Below are positions 62,172 through 64,000 of a stretch of 64,000 nucleotides of DNA, piece after piece (position 1 is the first letter of the stretch; each line of letters begins with the position of its first letter). The stretch covers positions 1 to 64,000 of the forward strand of contig JACKPM010000006.1 of assembly GCA_024233495.1 (NCBI GenBank). Direction: 5' to 3'. The notes under the pieces are model-generated. The model did not search any database, had not been told where the DNA came from, and saw only the letters and a program-made list of their open reading frames with translations. A program made the translations under genes and the position numbers. This stretch comes from Chlamydiales bacterium. Its GTDB lineage: Bacteria > Chlamydiota > Chlamydiia > Chlamydiales > JAAKFR01.

Positions 62172-64000
62172 CTAGTAATCTTGGTGTGGTTTAGGTGTGG
62201 GAGGTCTTTCATATTGATGATAGCGAGACATTAAAGCATCCCGGTTTTGCTGATGCAAATCGACATCACTCTTTGGAGGCACTTTATATCCTTGATGCTC
62301 CCCACGTATTTCTGTGTGGTAGCGCTGTGCTTTGATTCCTTGCTCTTCCAATTCACGCTCAGAGGGTTTTGGATAATACTTTCCACTTGGACTCTCATTC
62401 ATCGATGTGCGCTTGTAGTATTTGTTGGTTGGCTGCTGCGGTGGAGGCGTATACGTGGGGTGAGGCGCTGTTTGCTGTGGTGTGTATTGCGGTTTTTCTG
62501 GCGCCTGATATGTTTGTGGTGTGTGACGAGGCTGATATGTTTGTGAAGGGGGCGTATAGCTTGGAGCAGTGCGCGGTTGCTGTGTGTGTGGTGGCGTATA
62601 GTTTTGTCTATTTGGAGGGGTTACTCTTTGCGCCCCTTGCGGGAAGTAAGGAGTTGAACGAGGCTGGTGATCAACCTCTTGCTGAACCGGTCCTTGAGGC
62701 CAACTCTCAGGGCGTGGTGGGCGCACACGAGTATTGTTACGTGGAATGTAGCGGTGTGGCGCTGTGTTCTGACGCACAGGAGGAGGTGGCACATTTACCT
62801 GCGGTGCACTCTCTTCATACGGCTTCTCAAATGTAGGTGCACGGCGAGGTGCAGGCGTCCGAGGCTTGATGACCTCAATTGGAGGACGTACTGAAGGCAC
62901 ACCTGTTGGATATTCGGGTGGTTTCACCCTCTCTGCAGGCTGAGAGAAGTCGTGCATATTTGGACCAAAGAACGGCTTTTGTGGCGGATACTTCGGCTTC
63001 TCTTTTCCGGATGGACGAAGAGGAGACACAGGCTTCTTGGTTGGAAGTGCATCTTGCTTAATCTCTTCTATCATACGTGGACTTGCAGGCAATATGGGCT
63101 CTGTACGGTGCGTCACATTTTGGATCGCATGCACAAGATCTTGAACCCCTACAACGCCGCCAGGAACCATGAATAGTGGAGGTACAACGTGTTGCATCAT
63201 CTGCATCATCTGCTGTGGAGGACCTTGCAAAATACCTGAGAGCACAGCATCGATGAAGAAGGGGTGTGGGAAACCTGGGTGTGCCCACCACCACCATAAC
63301 CACCAAAGATCAACGCCATTAAATGCCCACCAGTCGTTCCAACCCCACCAAGGAGGAATGCCTCCCCAACCAAAGTCAAAGTCTGGGTTCCAAAAATACC
63401 AGAAGTGGAAAAGAAGGAAATAGTCTGGCCAATAAGGATAATAGATATGCATGATCATATTTGGCTCGATCACATAGCTCGGCAAATAGGCTAGCGAACC
63501 GCGGTCATCTTGTGGCACGCTTACACAGGCATACGCCGTGCCACGATCTTCTAAGCCCCAGTCCCAATACCCTTCTACAAGGATATACCCCTTCTCGCGC
63601 CACACGTAGTGCGCAGGTACATACTGCCAATTTTCATTGAACTCTTGCCACCGGCCGCGATACCAAACAAAGTCGCGCTTCTCCTCATCATATTTCCAAT
63701 GACCAGGAATCCAAAAGTAGTCATAGCTAGGAGGATTCTTTACATTTTCATCTACTCGATCAGGTGGCGGACGATTGATATAGGTAAGATCTGCTTCCTC
63801 TACTGAACTCCAAAATCCAGGAAGCCAAACCCACCCCTCGCTAAAGGATTTCCACTTTCCTTCAATCCACACATGCCCTGGAGGGGGCACACGCCACGTT
63901 CCACTCACCCAAATAAAGTCGTCGTCTTGCTGTGACCAACTCCAATAGCCGGGGATCCACTTTGCACCATGCATTGAATTGCTTGGAATGCGCTCCGTCA
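62172..64000 (-). CDS. YXWGXW-repeat envelope protein (5' end outside window)
   Basis: At least 609 residues; the frame stays open to the window edge, so the true start is missing. The N-terminal half has many W-x-x-G-x-W units (WIPGYW, WVSGTW, WIEGKW, WLPGFW, WIPGHW, WYRGRW) of the YXWGXW family, thought to be exported. The middle is tryptophan/aromatic-rich (FGWGGIPPWWGWNDWWAF), and the last 300 residues are proline/glutamine/tyrosine-rich and low complexity (YTPPHTQQP, YTPPPQQPTN). A structural or surface role is inferred. Confidence 0.8.
   Translation of the reverse strand, partial: TERIPSNSMHGAKWIPGYWSWSQQDDDFIWVSGTWRVPPPGHVWIEGKWKSFSEGWVWLPGFWSSVEEADLTYINRPPPDRVDENVKNPPSYDYFWIPGHWKYDEEKRDFVWYRGRWQEFNENWQYVPAHYVWREKGYILVEGYWDWGLEDRGTAYACVSVPQDDRGSLAYLPSYVIEPNMIMHIYYPYWPDYFLLFHFWYFWNPDFDFGWGGIPPWWGWNDWWAFNGVDLWWLWWWWAHPGFPHPFFIDAVLSGILQGPPQQMMQMMQHVVPPLFMVPGGVVGVQDLVHAIQNVTHRTEPILPASPRMIEEIKQDALPTKKPVSPLRPSGKEKPKYPPQKPFFGPNMHDFSQPAERVKPPEYPTGVPSVRPPIEVIKPRTPAPRRAPTFEKPYEESAPQVNVPPPPVRQNTAPHRYIPRNNTRVRPPRPESWPQGPVQQEVDHQPRSTPYFPQGAQRVTPPNRQNYTPPHTQQPRTAPSYTPPSQTYQPRHTPQTYQAPEKPQYTPQQTAPHPTYTPPPQQPTNKYYKRTSMNESPSGKYYPKPSERELEEQGIKAQRYHTEIRGEHQGYKVPPKSDVDLHQQNRDALMSRYHQYERPPTPKPHQDY

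Noticed and set aside
62247..63423. Plus-strand frames opposite the YXWGXW gene
   Set aside because: They are antisense to the low-complexity proline-rich coding region and show no independent features.

Overview
This window comes from a Chlamydiae-like obligate intracellular bacterium, probably one of the environmental or amoeba-associated families (Parachlamydiales) rather than Chlamydia itself. The reasons are the tmk-gyrA-gyrB-DUF721 block and a tgt gene nearby, both familiar from chlamydial genomes; an ATP/ADP translocase of the Npt/NTT family; a DsbA-DsbB pair; several small proteins with a two-lobed hydrophobic segment like inclusion-membrane (Inc) proteins; and eukaryote-like repeat proteins (F-box/WD40, ankyrin, PPP phosphatase). 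Genus and species cannot be fixed from the sequence alone.

Layout. 1-6760: replication genes on the minus strand (holB, tmk, gyrA, gyrB, DUF721). 6760-11020: an accessory island with a decayed 37-residue-unit ankyrin gene, an intact F-box/WD40 gene and three families of small palindromic repeats. 11142-15680: cytochrome bo-type quinol oxidase operon cyoABCDE. 15731-18835: two Inc-like small proteins, a large unidentified protein and a short aspartokinase lacking ACT domains. 18828-20586: YhhQ-like transporter and tgt (queuine salvage). 20591-21085: a nested array of a MITE. 21097-26659: RND tripartite efflux pump. 26735-28302: an Inc-like membrane segment followed by a PPP-type phosphatase in another frame, the two being separated by an 11-C tract. 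28509-33885: histidine kinase, periplasmic binding protein, VKOR/SPW membrane protein and epimerase. 33965-36815: DUF4383 protein, transketolase and a GGQ rescue factor. 36868-43502: a novel internally repetitive protein, DsbA/DsbB, nucleotide translocase and an adenylate kinase with an apparent signal peptide. 43599-46657: membrane proteins, methyltransferase, RluA synthase and two more Inc-like proteins. 46716-49915: an exported polymorphic toxin (Ntox50-type C-terminus), a probable immunity gene and a third gene with a 9-C tract. 50064-57263: trehalose operon (TreS with a degenerate maltokinase, TreY, TreZ). 57303-61017: phosphoribosyltransferase and dienelactone-hydrolase-like genes with an intact 12-unit ankyrin gene between them. 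61017-64000: small exported proteins and a YXWGXW-repeat envelope protein that runs off the window.

How it fits together. The core genes support replication, respiration and import of host metabolites (ATP, queuine). The accessory genes look aimed at the host (F-box/WD40, ankyrin, PPP phosphatase, Inc-like proteins) or at competitors (polymorphic toxin). Three MITE families, called A (163 bp), B (158 bp) and C (about 162 bp) here, recur through the accessory parts. A and B insert at TA, as IS630/mariner-related elements do. MITE C supplies the stop codons of two eukaryote-like genes, and MITE A is inserted upstream of one ankyrin paralogue but not the other.

All calls rest on reading the sequence. 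No database search was possible.
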